From Candidatus Heimdallarchaeota archaeon (GTDB lineage: Archaea > Asgardarchaeota > Heimdallarchaeia > Heimdallarchaeales > Kariarchaeaceae): a stretch of DNA of 9,187 nucleotides. The position numbers and the translations under genes are program-made. Positions 1-5,842 of the stretch are shown piece by piece; within the stretch, counting starts at the first letter, position 1, and every line of letters begins with the position of its first letter. The notes beneath the pieces are model-generated. The model made no database searches and had not been told where the DNA came from. It saw only the letters and a program-made list of their open reading frames with translations. The stretch spans positions 1 to 9,187 of the forward strand of contig WAMJ01000048.1 of NCBI GenBank assembly GCA_015522385.1, in the 5' to 3' direction.

Positions 1-70
1 AATCAAATAAGTCCTTCATCAATTGATCATTTATCAATTTACCATCTTCAATATTAACGGTATTATACAA
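1..70 (-). CDS. Possible 5' end of an AT-rich ORF (antitoxin-like?), cut by window edge
   Basis: A frame starting at TTG (70-68) stays open for 23 codons to the window edge and begins LYNTVNIEDGKLIND. It starts 5 nt after the stop codon of the phosphodiesterase upstream, so it could be a co-transcribed second gene. Its AT-rich codons resemble the toxin-antitoxin genes of the window rather than the GC-rich phosphodiesterase. The short beta-strand-like opening with a Val-Asn-Ile-Glu-Asp-Gly-Lys run is reminiscent of small antitoxins of the AbrB kind, but 23 residues cannot settle this. The start is TTG with no clear ribosome binding site. The frame could be open by chance. Confidence 0.28.
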   Translation of the reverse strand, partial: MYNTVNIEDGKLINDQLMKDLFD

Positions 71-75
71 TGTCC

Positions 76-1344
76 TTACTTACTTCCACCCCAGATCCCG
101 ATGGGCACGAACATCTCCTCCACACAGGTGCTCCCGTGCTGACCCAGTAGCCTCTCCTTGTGCCCTTCGAGCTTGACAACCTCAGGGACGTCGATGAGGT
201 AGTGGTCGTCCATCAGCAGAACGAGGTCACCCATCCTCCTCCCCCAAGAACCACCGTCACCGATGAGCCCCAGTGCCTCTTCCTGCGAGAGCACCACGCC
301 CCTGCCGTCCGCCAGCTCCTCGAGGACCTCACGCCCCCGGGACAGATCCTCCGTGTAGCAGTGCAGCACCCTTCCCGATGTGGACAGGAGCACGCCCTCT
401 TCAGCGAATGCCCTCACTTCCTCGGAGGTTAGCCAGCGGGAGATGGAGTGGTCGACCTGCGACTGCCCGTGGTCACTGGTCATGATCACCAGCGTGCTCC
501 CGTTCTTGACCTTCGGATGGTCGATCACCGTGGCAATCACCTGCTCGATCCCGCGGATGGCCTCAGCGTACTGCCTCGACTCGGGGCCCTCCTCGTGGCC
601 GAAGTAGTCCGCCCATCCGATGTAGGCGGCGATGAACTGCTGCTCCTTGCCGTCGCTGAGGGAGGAGATCAGCCCTCCGAGAAGCTGCTCTGCGGTCTCG
701 TACGGCGTGATCTCGGTGCGTTCTGCGATGAGGGTGATCAGCCCCTCCCGCTCCTGCTGCGAGGGGACGAAGAAGCGGATGGGCATGAAGTGCTCGCCAT
801 AGATGATGTCCGTGATCGGCGTACCCTCCACGAAGTCGGAGTTCGGACGCTCGTGGATGGAGAGGACCTCGCCGTCACTGACGTACTTCCCGTTGAGCGC
901 GTTGAAGACCTCACCGATGTTCTCGTTGTAGATGTTGTAGCCCACCAGCCCGTGCTCGCTCGGCAATGAGCCGTAGGCTATGCTGGCCATGTTGGTGCTG
1001 GTGAGCGTGGGGAAGGTGCAGTGTGCGACCGTCCCCTGGGAGTCGCGGGAGGGATCTACATTGTCCCAGAGCAGCCCCCCGAGTGCCTCCAGCCGACCGA
1101 CACCGACGCCGTCGCAGATCAGGAAGACGACGTTGTCGTAGCCGTCGGGGAAGGACCTCCTGATCCTCTCCTCCAGATCGGGGTTCACCGCCCTGTCTGC
1201 GATCATCTGCTTCAGCTTCTCCTCTCCTTTGAGGTTGCGGATGATGGCAGGGAGCACACCCGCATTGGTGCGCACAAGGTCGGGTCTGAGTAAACCGTGC
1301 TCCTTTGAGATCCATGAGACCTCCATTCCGTAGAGTTTGTCCAT
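76..1344 (-). CDS. Alkaline phosphatase superfamily phosphodiesterase / nucleotide pyrophosphatase-like protein
   Basis: A 422-residue protein of the type I phosphodiesterase/nucleotide pyrophosphatase branch of the alkaline phosphatase superfamily. Such enzymes use two metal ions, usually zinc, to hydrolyse phosphodiester or phosphomonoester bonds through a phospho-threonine or -serine intermediate. The expected residues appear in order: metal ligand D78 in FLICDGVG, candidate nucleophile T115 in FPTLTSTN followed by N118, the GSLPSEHG loop (126-132), D246 and H250 in DYFGHE, D291 and H292 in SDHGQ, and H403 in QHGS near the C-terminus. There is no signal peptide or membrane segment, so a cytoplasmic location is likely. 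The substrate cannot be told from sequence. The ATG start at 1344 has a TATA box about 25 nt upstream, as in a leaderless mRNA; a second ATG six codons in is an alternative. GC-rich codon use contrasts with the AT-rich island upstream of it. Confidence 0.93.
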   Translation of the reverse strand: MDKLYGMEVSWISKEHGLLRPDLVRTNAGVLPAIIRNLKGEEKLKQMIADRAVNPDLEERIRRSFPDGYDNVVFLICDGVGVGRLEALGGLLWDNVDPSRDSQGTVAHCTFPTLTSTNMASIAYGSLPSEHGLVGYNIYNENIGEVFNALNGKYVSDGEVLSIHERPNSDFVEGTPITDIIYGEHFMPIRFFVPSQQEREGLITLIAERTEITPYETAEQLLGGLISSLSDGKEQQFIAAYIGWADYFGHEEGPESRQYAEAIRGIEQVIATVIDHPKVKNGSTLVIMTSDHGQSQVDHSISRWLTSEEVRAFAEEGVLLSTSGRVLHCYTEDLSRGREVLEELADGRGVVLSQEEALGLIGDGGSWGRRMGDLVLLMDDHYLIDVPEVVKLEGHKERLLGQHGSTCVEEMFVPIGIWGGSK

Positions 1345-1364
1345 GTGTCAGTGTATCTCTGGGT

Positions 1365-1374
1365 GGTTATAAGG
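1365..1374 (-). promoter_or_regulatory. TATA box of the phosphodiesterase gene
   Basis: On the minus strand the sequence reads CCTTATAACC, centred about 25 nt before the ATG at 1344. This spacing puts transcription start at or next to the start codon, so the mRNA is probably leaderless. The box type and spacing recur in front of several other genes in the window. Confidence 0.6.
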
Positions 1375-1404
1375 AGATTCTGGCAGAGGGTCCTAATCGC
1401 TGAA

Positions 1405-1432
1405 CTCCGAATGAATTTTCGGGCACTCGGAG
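1405..1432. repeat. Inverted repeat CTCCGA...TCGGAG
   Basis: Six-base arms at 1405-1410 and 1427-1432 are perfect complements around a 16-nt spacer. It lies upstream of the phosphodiesterase promoter in a stretch (1375-1562) where I see no gene. It could be an operator or a weak hairpin, but arms this short can arise by chance. Confidence 0.3.
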
Positions 1433-1562
1433 ATGTGGACTGAGCCTTTGCCCATGTTCAAGCCTAGGGAATTTATCGGTTATAACTGAATGGAAAAGAT
1501 GTGACATTGAATTAATTCCTCTTGCTAAGTTGGAATAATGAATCAAAGCCAGATCTGCAATT

Positions 1563-1842
1563 ATGAACACGACAATTGAGATCAGCAGGTCAGTAAAAAT
1601 GAGCCAGAAGGACTTCGGGCACGATTATTACTACAAGGTAGAAGGTTTAGTCTAGACAAGTTAATTGATTACCTAATTTCACTGGCAGAGACAAGCCCAC
1701 TACTCCTGAATGAAGGAGAGTTCAGGGCTTTTCTAAAGCAGAGAGGGATGAAGTCCTCGTGTTCACATTCAAGGGCGGAATATCAGACAAATCGATTGAT
1801 GAGGAAATATATTATTAATTGATCTTTGTGGATATTATTTCG
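1563..1842 (+). pseudogene. Decayed VapB-like antitoxin with stub of a following PIN toxin start
   Basis: Three frames joined by two frameshifts spell one antitoxin-like protein. The first frame starts at ATG 1563 with MNTTIEISRSVK. Around 1615-1622 it shifts to a frame reading ARLLLQGRRFSLDKLIDYLI and on to AFLKQRG. Around 1740-1750 it shifts again to DEVLVFTFKGGISDKSIDEE, ending at TAA 1816-1818. The layout matches the intact antitoxin at 2529-2801, which opens VASSIKIKDE and has AKLILRLGKKISQQDLIELL. Directly after the TAA comes TTG (1819) reading L-I-F-V-D-I-I-S, which resembles the first beta strand and catalytic Asp of a PIN toxin. That frame runs to TGA 1993-1995, but past about 1842 it does not look PIN-like. 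Orientation is opposite to the intact pairs. The antitoxin relic is well supported; the toxin stub is a weaker inference from about 8 codons. Confidence 0.6.
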
Positions 1843-1848
1843 AAAAGT

Positions 1849-1899
1849 AGGTTGTGTCGAATTGACGATTCGGACCGATTCACTCCTTCAATGTATGTG
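1849..1899 (-). pseudogene. Relic of an AbrB antitoxin-PIN toxin junction
   Basis: These 51 bases align without gaps to 3607-3657, the junction of the intact AbrB/PIN operon, with about 12 differences, nearly all transitions. Read on the minus strand, the relic keeps the antitoxin C-terminus (H-T-L-K-E then stop, against Y-T-L-E-E then stop), the stop codon (1882-1880) and the toxin's F-D-T-T-Y with the catalytic Asp codon at 1858-1856. After this it reads F-S-K and hits a stop, so the toxin is dead. Weaker similarity to the antitoxin coding sequence may continue to about 1990. It is an older copy of the neighbouring operon, with the same orientation and antisense to the plus-strand relic beside it. 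Confidence 0.65.
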
Positions 1900-2093
1900 T
1901 TAAATGAAATGAAGTTATTTCTTAATGGACTTGCTCATTCACTTAAAATCATGACATATACTGACACCCATTATAGCATGTGTTTTGCAAGTTGACATCT
2001 TTAATTTCATTAAGTTGTCCAAGGAATATCTAACCTCTAGGTTAATTTATCTGGATATATCGAATTCTCTGTCAAAATATTAATTAGATCATA

Positions 2094-2528
2094 TTAATAG
2101 GATTCTGGAGTACCATTTCTAACTTCTCGTGATTTGTAACTTTTTAGTCTTCCGTCATATGTCAAAATTTCATCACAAGATAGCATTTTGCTGGAAAAAT
2201 ATACTATGGCATCTGTCAATGTCAATGGCTTTCTTTCATCTGTTTCAGATTGAAAGATGTTAATTGCAGAATTGAAAATGATATTGTTACAATAGTAGAT
2301 GGAACAGAATTTCCCATCCATAATTATCTTACTCCAGCGAATTGCATTTTCCATACTCTGGTATTTCATTATCAATAATAATAATTCATCAACTACATAA
2401 TCAGACGTAATTAATTGAATGTTCTTGGAATTATTAAAAGACCTCAATTTATCAGTAGCACTCTCGTGGTATTTATCGTCTTTACTGGCTAAGGCAAATA
2501 TAAATGACGTGTCCATGAAATATTTCAA
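2094..2528 (-). CDS. VapC-like PIN-domain toxin (ribonuclease)
   Basis: A 144-residue PIN-domain protein, the usual size of a VapC toxin. PIN toxins are magnesium-dependent ribonucleases that cut tRNA, rRNA or mRNA and are neutralised by the antitoxin encoded just upstream. The four acidic positions are visible: D6 in YFMDTSF, E48 in VVDELLLL, D106 in TLTDAIVYF and D125 in LTYDGRL. The start is TTG at 2528, immediately after the TAG stop of the antitoxin and in the same frame, so translation is probably coupled. An ATG at codon 5 (MDTSFIF) would also keep the catalytic Asp but would trim the first strand. By homology with the AbrB-linked toxin, which reads L-N-Y-L-F-D where this one reads L-K-Y-F-M-D, I prefer the TTG. 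Codons are strongly AT-rich. The gene ends at TAA 2096-2094 and looks intact. Confidence 0.85.
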   Translation of the reverse strand: MKYFMDTSFIFALASKDDKYHESATDKLRSFNNSKNIQLITSDYVVDELLLLIMKYQSMENAIRWSKIIMDGKFCSIYYCNNIIFNSAINIFQSETDERKPLTLTDAIVYFSSKMLSCDEILTYDGRLKSYKSREVRNGTPESY

Positions 2529-2801
2529 CTAATCAATCATCTCCCTTACCAACAAGTCATCGAGCAGTTCGGGAGTTGTTTGAAGTTTCGAATATGACGA
2601 TAGTGATAGTACTTCATCAATAATCGAGGGATCTAAAGGTTTGAATTCAATCAATTCATCTATATTGCGAGAACCTCTTCTCACCAATAATTCAATCAGA
2701 TCTTGCTGAGAGATCTTCTTCCCCAACCTGAGGATAAGCTTAGCTTGCAACTTGTCAAGCTCAATTTTGGTTTCATCTTTAATTTTAATGGAGGATGCCA
2801 C
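2529..2801 (-). CDS. VapB-like antitoxin of the PIN toxin
   Basis: A small protein with an N-terminal strand-plus-helix region (SIKIKDETKIELDKLQAKLI) followed by charged helices and an acidic C-terminus (ELLDDLLVREMID). This is the layout of archaeal VapB-type antitoxins: a DNA-binding N-terminus and a toxin-binding C-terminus. The frame is open up to an ATG at 2879, but I prefer GTG 2801, giving 90 residues. The decayed homologue at 1563 starts at exactly this point (MNTTIEIS against VASSIKIK). A TATA-like element (2823-2830) with an A-rich BRE-like stretch also lies about 25 nt upstream of the GTG. Residues before it (MTTYEMDVIDSTNC and on) do not look conserved. The stop TAG abuts the toxin TTG. 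The family assignment is by architecture and context. Confidence 0.75.
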   Translation of the reverse strand: MASSIKIKDETKIELDKLQAKLILRLGKKISQQDLIELLVRRGSRNIDELIEFKPLDPSIIDEVLSLSSYSKLQTTPELLDDLLVREMID

Positions 2802-2822
2802 ATTACAATTATACTTCTCTGC

Positions 2823-2837
2823 AATTAATACTTTTCT
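2823..2837 (-). promoter_or_regulatory. BRE/TATA-like promoter of the vapBC-type pair
   Basis: On the minus strand AGAAAAG is followed by TATTAATT. The TATA-like part is centred about 25 nt upstream of GTG 2801. It supports the GTG start and a leaderless transcript, and it lies inside the longer ATG 2879 version of the ORF, which argues against that version. Confidence 0.45.
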
Positions 2838-2996
2838 ACAATTTGTCGAATCAATGACATCCATTTCGTAAGTCGTCAACTATCAAGAATGCAATCACGA
2901 ACACGTGTGTGTATTCATGGAGTCGTTGAACCGGTGCATTTCACCGGTACTGTGATGCCGGGTTGGGACAACTACCGAGAACACTGTACCTCAATC

Positions 2997-3122
2997 CGCC
3001 CAGCCCTCCCCCATCCTGTTTTCCACGGCGTAGTGGAGATGGGGTTTCGGGGACCTATGGTACTCTGCTACCCAGTAGATTAATTCAATAACATACCCTA
3101 ATGTTTGATGCAAACATAAATC
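2997..3122 (-). pseudogene. Deleted, decayed copy of the dehydrogenase locus
   Basis: This stretch is two blocks joined. Bases 2997-3071 match 4675-4749, inside the C-terminal coding part of the dehydrogenase, with about 12 differences in 75, mostly transitions. Bases 3072-3122 match 5650-5702, a segment upstream of the same gene, with a few differences and one indel. In the intact locus the blocks are about 900 bp apart and in the same order and orientation, so this is a copy that lost its middle. Sequence at about 2915-2990 may also weakly match 4385-4465, downstream of the dehydrogenase, but that part is uncertain. No functional protein is expected. The relic lies between the two toxin-antitoxin pairs. 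Confidence 0.7.
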
Positions 3123-3148
3123 AAACAAGAGGTACTTTGAAAATAACT

Positions 3149-3631
3149 TCACTTAGATCCGAAAATGTCCTTATGTAATTTTTTAAAATTACTCCAATCT
3201 ACAACTTCTAGATCCCATCTTAGTTTATTAAGAATGTCTTCAAACTCTTTATCTTCAGAAATAAGAACATAATTGTGATATTTTGCAGTTGCTAGTATTA
3301 AACAATCCATATAATCGGAATGCCCAAGTTTCAATACATCATCGGCAAGATTTAGTATTTCATGAGAAGACCACGGATCTATTATCTCGAAATATGGATT
3401 GTAGTAAAAACTATTAATTGCAATATTAGCATAATTGAGAAATTCCATGTTATTTGATTTTCTGTATTCAGAGATACACTTCCATTTTCCCTCAATTAGG
3501 CTCACAGAGGATACTTTCTTACCAATTTCTGCTGACCTCAGAACTTTAACCATATCATTTTCAATATTCTTTATATCTACCCCTATTCTCATCGCGGGAA
3601 GTATATAGGTTGTATCAAACAGGTAATTCAG
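3149..3631 (-). CDS. PIN-domain toxin paired with the AbrB-type antitoxin; non-standard start
   Basis: A VapC-like PIN ribonuclease. Counting from CTG 3631 it has 160 residues with D6 in YLFDTTYIL, E47 in SLIEGKW, D106/D109 in HSDYMDCLILATA and D127 in ISEDKEF. The same four positions in the other toxin of this window are 6, 48, 106 and 125. The only ATG near the N-terminus (3592) comes after the first catalytic Asp and would give a toxin lacking the first strand and metal ligand. The frame continues upstream without ATG, GTG or TTG to the TGA stop of the antitoxin (3640-3638). Possible initiators are CTG 3631, which aligns exactly with the TTG start of the other toxin, or ATT 3637 right after the stop. 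Readthrough of the TGA would give an AbrB-PIN fusion. It could also be a toxin inactivated by a start-codon mutation. The gene is AT-rich and otherwise intact to its TAG stop. Confidence 0.8.
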   Translation of the reverse strand: MNYLFDTTYILPAMRIGVDIKNIENDMVKVLRSAEIGKKVSSVSLIEGKWKCISEYRKSNNMEFLNYANIAINSFYYNPYFEIIDPWSSHEILNLADDVLKLGHSDYMDCLILATAKYHNYVLISEDKEFEDILNKLRWDLEVVDWSNFKKLHKDIFGSK

Positions 3632-3637
3632 ATCAAT

Positions 3638-3892
3638 TCACTCCTCCAATGTATATGAGATCTGCTCATCTTGGATGGAATTAATTTCATTCTCAATTTC
3701 ATCTGGTTTCTGAGCTTGAGATACAGGTTTTGCCATATAGAGATCTACAAGATCATCAATTTTTCGAATAATCATACTACCTTCAACCATCTCCACTATG
3801 ATTCTATCACCTGGTTTAATATTCATGATCTGTCTGATCTTTTTCGTTAAGAAGAGTTCACCCTTGCTACCCACCTTTAACTCAATTTTCAT
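3638..3892 (-). CDS. AbrB/MazE/SpoVT-type antitoxin
   Basis: An 84-residue protein whose first 45 residues form a swapped-hairpin AbrB-type DNA-binding domain: KVGSKGELFLTKKIRQIMNI, then KPGDRIIVEMVEGSMIIRKI. The acidic C-terminal tail (roughly 55-84, ending ISYTLEE) would wrap the toxin. Dimers of such antitoxins repress their own promoter and neutralise a PIN partner. It starts at ATG 3892 with a TATA box about 23 nt upstream, as in a leaderless mRNA. It ends at TGA 3640-3638, in the same frame as the toxin that follows. A decayed copy of its last codons is found at 1849-1899. Confidence 0.88.
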   Translation of the reverse strand: MKIELKVGSKGELFLTKKIRQIMNIKPGDRIIVEMVEGSMIIRKIDDLVDLYMAKPVSQAQKPDEIENEINSIQDEQISYTLEE

Positions 3893-3910
3893 AACTGGAT
3901 TGTTTCACCA

Positions 3911-3920
3911 TTATATAAAA
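3911..3920 (-). promoter_or_regulatory. TATA box of the AbrB-PIN operon
   Basis: The minus strand reads TTTTATATAA, centred about 23 nt upstream of ATG 3892. It is one of the clearest TATA boxes in the window. The antitoxin would be expected to bind here for autoregulation, but I see no clear palindrome overlapping it. Confidence 0.6.
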
Positions 3921-4569
3921 GCGTTCTGCATATTTGTACATTTTCTGGTAATCTGGTAATACATAAATTATCAGAAATTGTTATGTAAGCTAAGAACTGA
4001 TTTAGACCACTGAGAGTTTATACTTACACAAAGCCAGTTACAATATTCCTCTGGGTCGATTTGAGCTTGTAAGTTCAAAGATTTCTGGGTAGCGTCAAGG
4101 TAAAGACTGAGCTATACCAGACTAAAGTTAAATTACGGAGGGTAGGGATCTCCTAAACGGTTAACATGAATTCTTAACCCTCTCTGCACCAATGAGTTTC
4201 TCAGGTTCCATGTTCCGATTGTTGAGAGTGAGTCCTCAGTGCTATCTTCTCTTCAAATTTGGTCAGAGCTCAATACGGTCTCTTCTGGGATTTGTATTTT
4301 GGATAAGGTGAGAGAACACAGAGAGACCTCATAATAGAATAATTTTGTATGGCTAAGCAATAGGTGTGTCCGGAAGGAGTGATCCTCACCGAACCCGTGC
4401 GTATCACCAGTGTAGATTCCCGTTTTGGATACCGTTATTGTGAATTTGGACGATAACCGACCTCACTAGTCGGGTCCACTCTCCCACGTCACAATGAGGA
4501 GACAATAAGGTCTGCGGATTGTATCATCGACATGGGTCCACTGGATCCACCACATCGAAGCACACCGGA
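3921..4569. other. Noncoding stretch between AbrB operon and dehydrogenase
   Basis: About 650 bases with no convincing gene. It holds a tandem pair of CTGGTAAT (3945-3960), an imperfect palindromic stretch around 4159-4179 with GGTTAA and TTAACC arms, and a startless 46-codon open frame on the minus strand (4111-3971) containing AQIDPEEYCNWLCVSINSQW, which may be a gene remnant or chance. Bases from about 4385 to 4465 may resemble 2915-2990 in the decayed copy of the dehydrogenase locus. The base composition moves from AT-rich on the left to more GC-rich near the dehydrogenase. Confidence 0.4.
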
Positions 4570-5421
4570 TCAGGTCTCTTCAGACTTCTTGAGGAAGGTC
4601 AGCAGCTCCTCCATCTCCCACGGATCCACGAGACCCTCATTGACCTCCTTGATGCGGTTGAAGAGGGCGAGGAACGCCCAGCCCTCCTCCGTCCTGTTTC
4701 CCACGGCGTAGTGGAGACGGGGCTTCGGGGAGTTGAGGCACTCCGCCACCACCTCGGCCACCTGGATCGGGTCCTTGATGTTCGCGTCCCGGACCGGGTT
4801 GTCCCGCTCCTCTTGGTACTCCTCACTGTAGTACCTGCTCCTCTCGGCGATCTCCTGCCTGCTCCGGGCAGCCTTCTCGAAGATCGAGGAGTGGAAGTAA
4901 CCGGGCTCGACGCAGCTCACACTAATCTTGAACTTCTTCAGCTCGATTGCGAGCTGCTCGGAGTAGGCGACCACGCCGAACTTGGAGATGGAGTACGCAC
5001 CGAAGAACGGACTGGGGATGAAGCCGTTGAGGGAGGCGATGTTGACCACCCTTCCCTGATTGTCCCGGAGCTGCTCGAAGAACGCCCTGACCATCCTGTT
5101 CAGCGAGACCAGGTTGACGTCAAGAGTCCTCATGTACTCCTCATCTGTCATCTCGATCAGCGGGCGTGAGATCCCAATGCCCGCGTTGTTGACCAGTGCG
5201 TATATCCCCCCCTCCTCAGCAGCGGTGCTCACGGCCCGAGAGATCTGCCCCGTGTCTGTGACGTCCAGCTGTACCCCCCGGACACTCGGTATCCTGCCGA
5301 GTGCCTCTATGTCAGACTGCTTACGGGCTCCTGCGAGAACACGGAAACCACGCTCAGCCAGATGCTCTGCGATCCGCCGACCGATCCCAGTACTGGCACC
5401 GGTGACGAGAATTACCTTCAT
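4570..5421 (-). CDS. Classical short-chain dehydrogenase/reductase (SDR family)
   Basis: A 283-residue NAD(P)-dependent oxidoreductase with a Rossmann fold. Motifs in order from ATG 5421: glycine-rich cofactor loop TGASTGIG (7-14), R33 at the end of strand 2 (GARK, which favours NADP), D53 in LDVTD, NNAG (78-81), N103 in DVNL, catalytic S130 in NIASLNG, and Y143 and K147 in AYSISKFG, with the normal 13-residue Ser-Tyr spacing. EPGYFHSS (172-179) is the usual Pro-Gly region after strand 6. The frame is open upstream to an ATG at 5502, but the Rossmann fold begins at MKVILVTGA and a TATA box lies about 26 nt before ATG 5421, so the extra 27 residues are unlikely. The substrate cannot be deduced. 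The gene is GC-rich and probably monocistronic. A mutated, internally deleted copy of parts of this locus lies at 2997-3122. Confidence 0.93.
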   Translation of the reverse strand: MKVILVTGASTGIGRRIAEHLAERGFRVLAGARKQSDIEALGRIPSVRGVQLDVTDTGQISRAVSTAAEEGGIYALVNNAGIGISRPLIEMTDEEYMRTLDVNLVSLNRMVRAFFEQLRDNQGRVVNIASLNGFIPSPFFGAYSISKFGVVAYSEQLAIELKKFKISVSCVEPGYFHSSIFEKAARSRQEIAERSRYYSEEYQEERDNPVRDANIKDPIQVAEVVAECLNSPKPRLHYAVGNRTEEGWAFLALFNRIKEVNEGLVDPWEMEELLTFLKKSEET

Positions 5422-5442
5422 GTCCCCTGTGCAGAACCCCAC

Positions 5443-5452
5443 GATATAACCC
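5443..5452 (-). promoter_or_regulatory. TATA box of the dehydrogenase gene
   Basis: The minus strand reads GGGTTATATC, with the TATA core about 25 nt upstream of ATG 5421. It fixes that start and points to a leaderless mRNA. Confidence 0.6.
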
Positions 5453-5842
5453 TGTACCCTAGGCGATGGACAGATGTGAGAAGTAGGGTTGCGCTGAACC
5501 ACTGCTGGTGTAGAGGTGAGGAACGACAGCGTGGTGAGCGATCAACTGAATACAACGAGGGTGAGCCAACCAAGTGTACGGAACGGGATCGGAGAACTGC
5601 TACGAGGCACATAAGGAACAGAAGTCACTACCAGAGATATCTCCACCATCCAGTAGATTAATTCAATTAATACCCTAATTCATAAAACAAACATAAATCA
5701 TATGGAATTCTGTCATGATTGAACCCGATAATAACAGACACACTGAAATCCATCAATTTGCCCACTACAGAGTACATAAGCTCAATATTTGCCAATACTA
5801 CTAAACAGTGAGACCACAGTAATCATGTGAAAACCCGATTCA
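5453..5842. other. Spacer upstream of the dehydrogenase
   Basis: About 390 bases without a supported gene. The first half (5505-5640) is purine-rich on the plus strand and has an open frame that runs antisense into the dehydrogenase start, which I regard as chance. The second half turns AT-rich at 5655 and includes the segment repeated at 3072-3122. Confidence 0.4.
5650..5702 (+). repeat. Upstream copy of a dispersed repeat (other copy 3072-3122)
   Basis: It begins CCAGTAGATTAATTCAAT and ends ACAAACATAAATCA. The other copy shares both ends, with several substitutions and one indel between. It marks the far upstream limit of the dehydrogenase segment that was duplicated. Whether it has a function of its own, such as a recombination site, cannot be seen. 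Confidence 0.6.

Noticed and set aside
448..969. 173-codon plus-strand open frame inside the phosphodiesterase
   Set aside because: It is antisense to a gene with a complete catalytic motif set. The translated sequence is low-complexity Val/Leu/Asp/Arg, typical of a shadow.
1367..1570. 67-codon minus-strand frame starting at GTG 1570
   Set aside because: It ends inside the phosphodiesterase TATA box, has no promoter of its own, and its start overlaps the antisense antitoxin relic. No recognisable family.
2889..3083. 64-codon plus-strand frame over the dehydrogenase relic
   Set aside because: It reads through noncoding DNA and the antisense of a decayed gene fragment, so an encoded protein is unlikely.
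4519..5169. 216-codon plus-strand open frame opposite the dehydrogenase
   Set aside because: It is antisense to a gene with all SDR motifs. Long shadows are expected in GC-rich coding DNA, and its protein is Leu/Glu/Val/Arg-rich with no family.
5362..5661. 99-codon plus-strand frame at the dehydrogenase start
   Set aside because: It overlaps the dehydrogenase start and promoter antisense. Its Arg/Glu/Thr-rich translation follows from purine-rich DNA.
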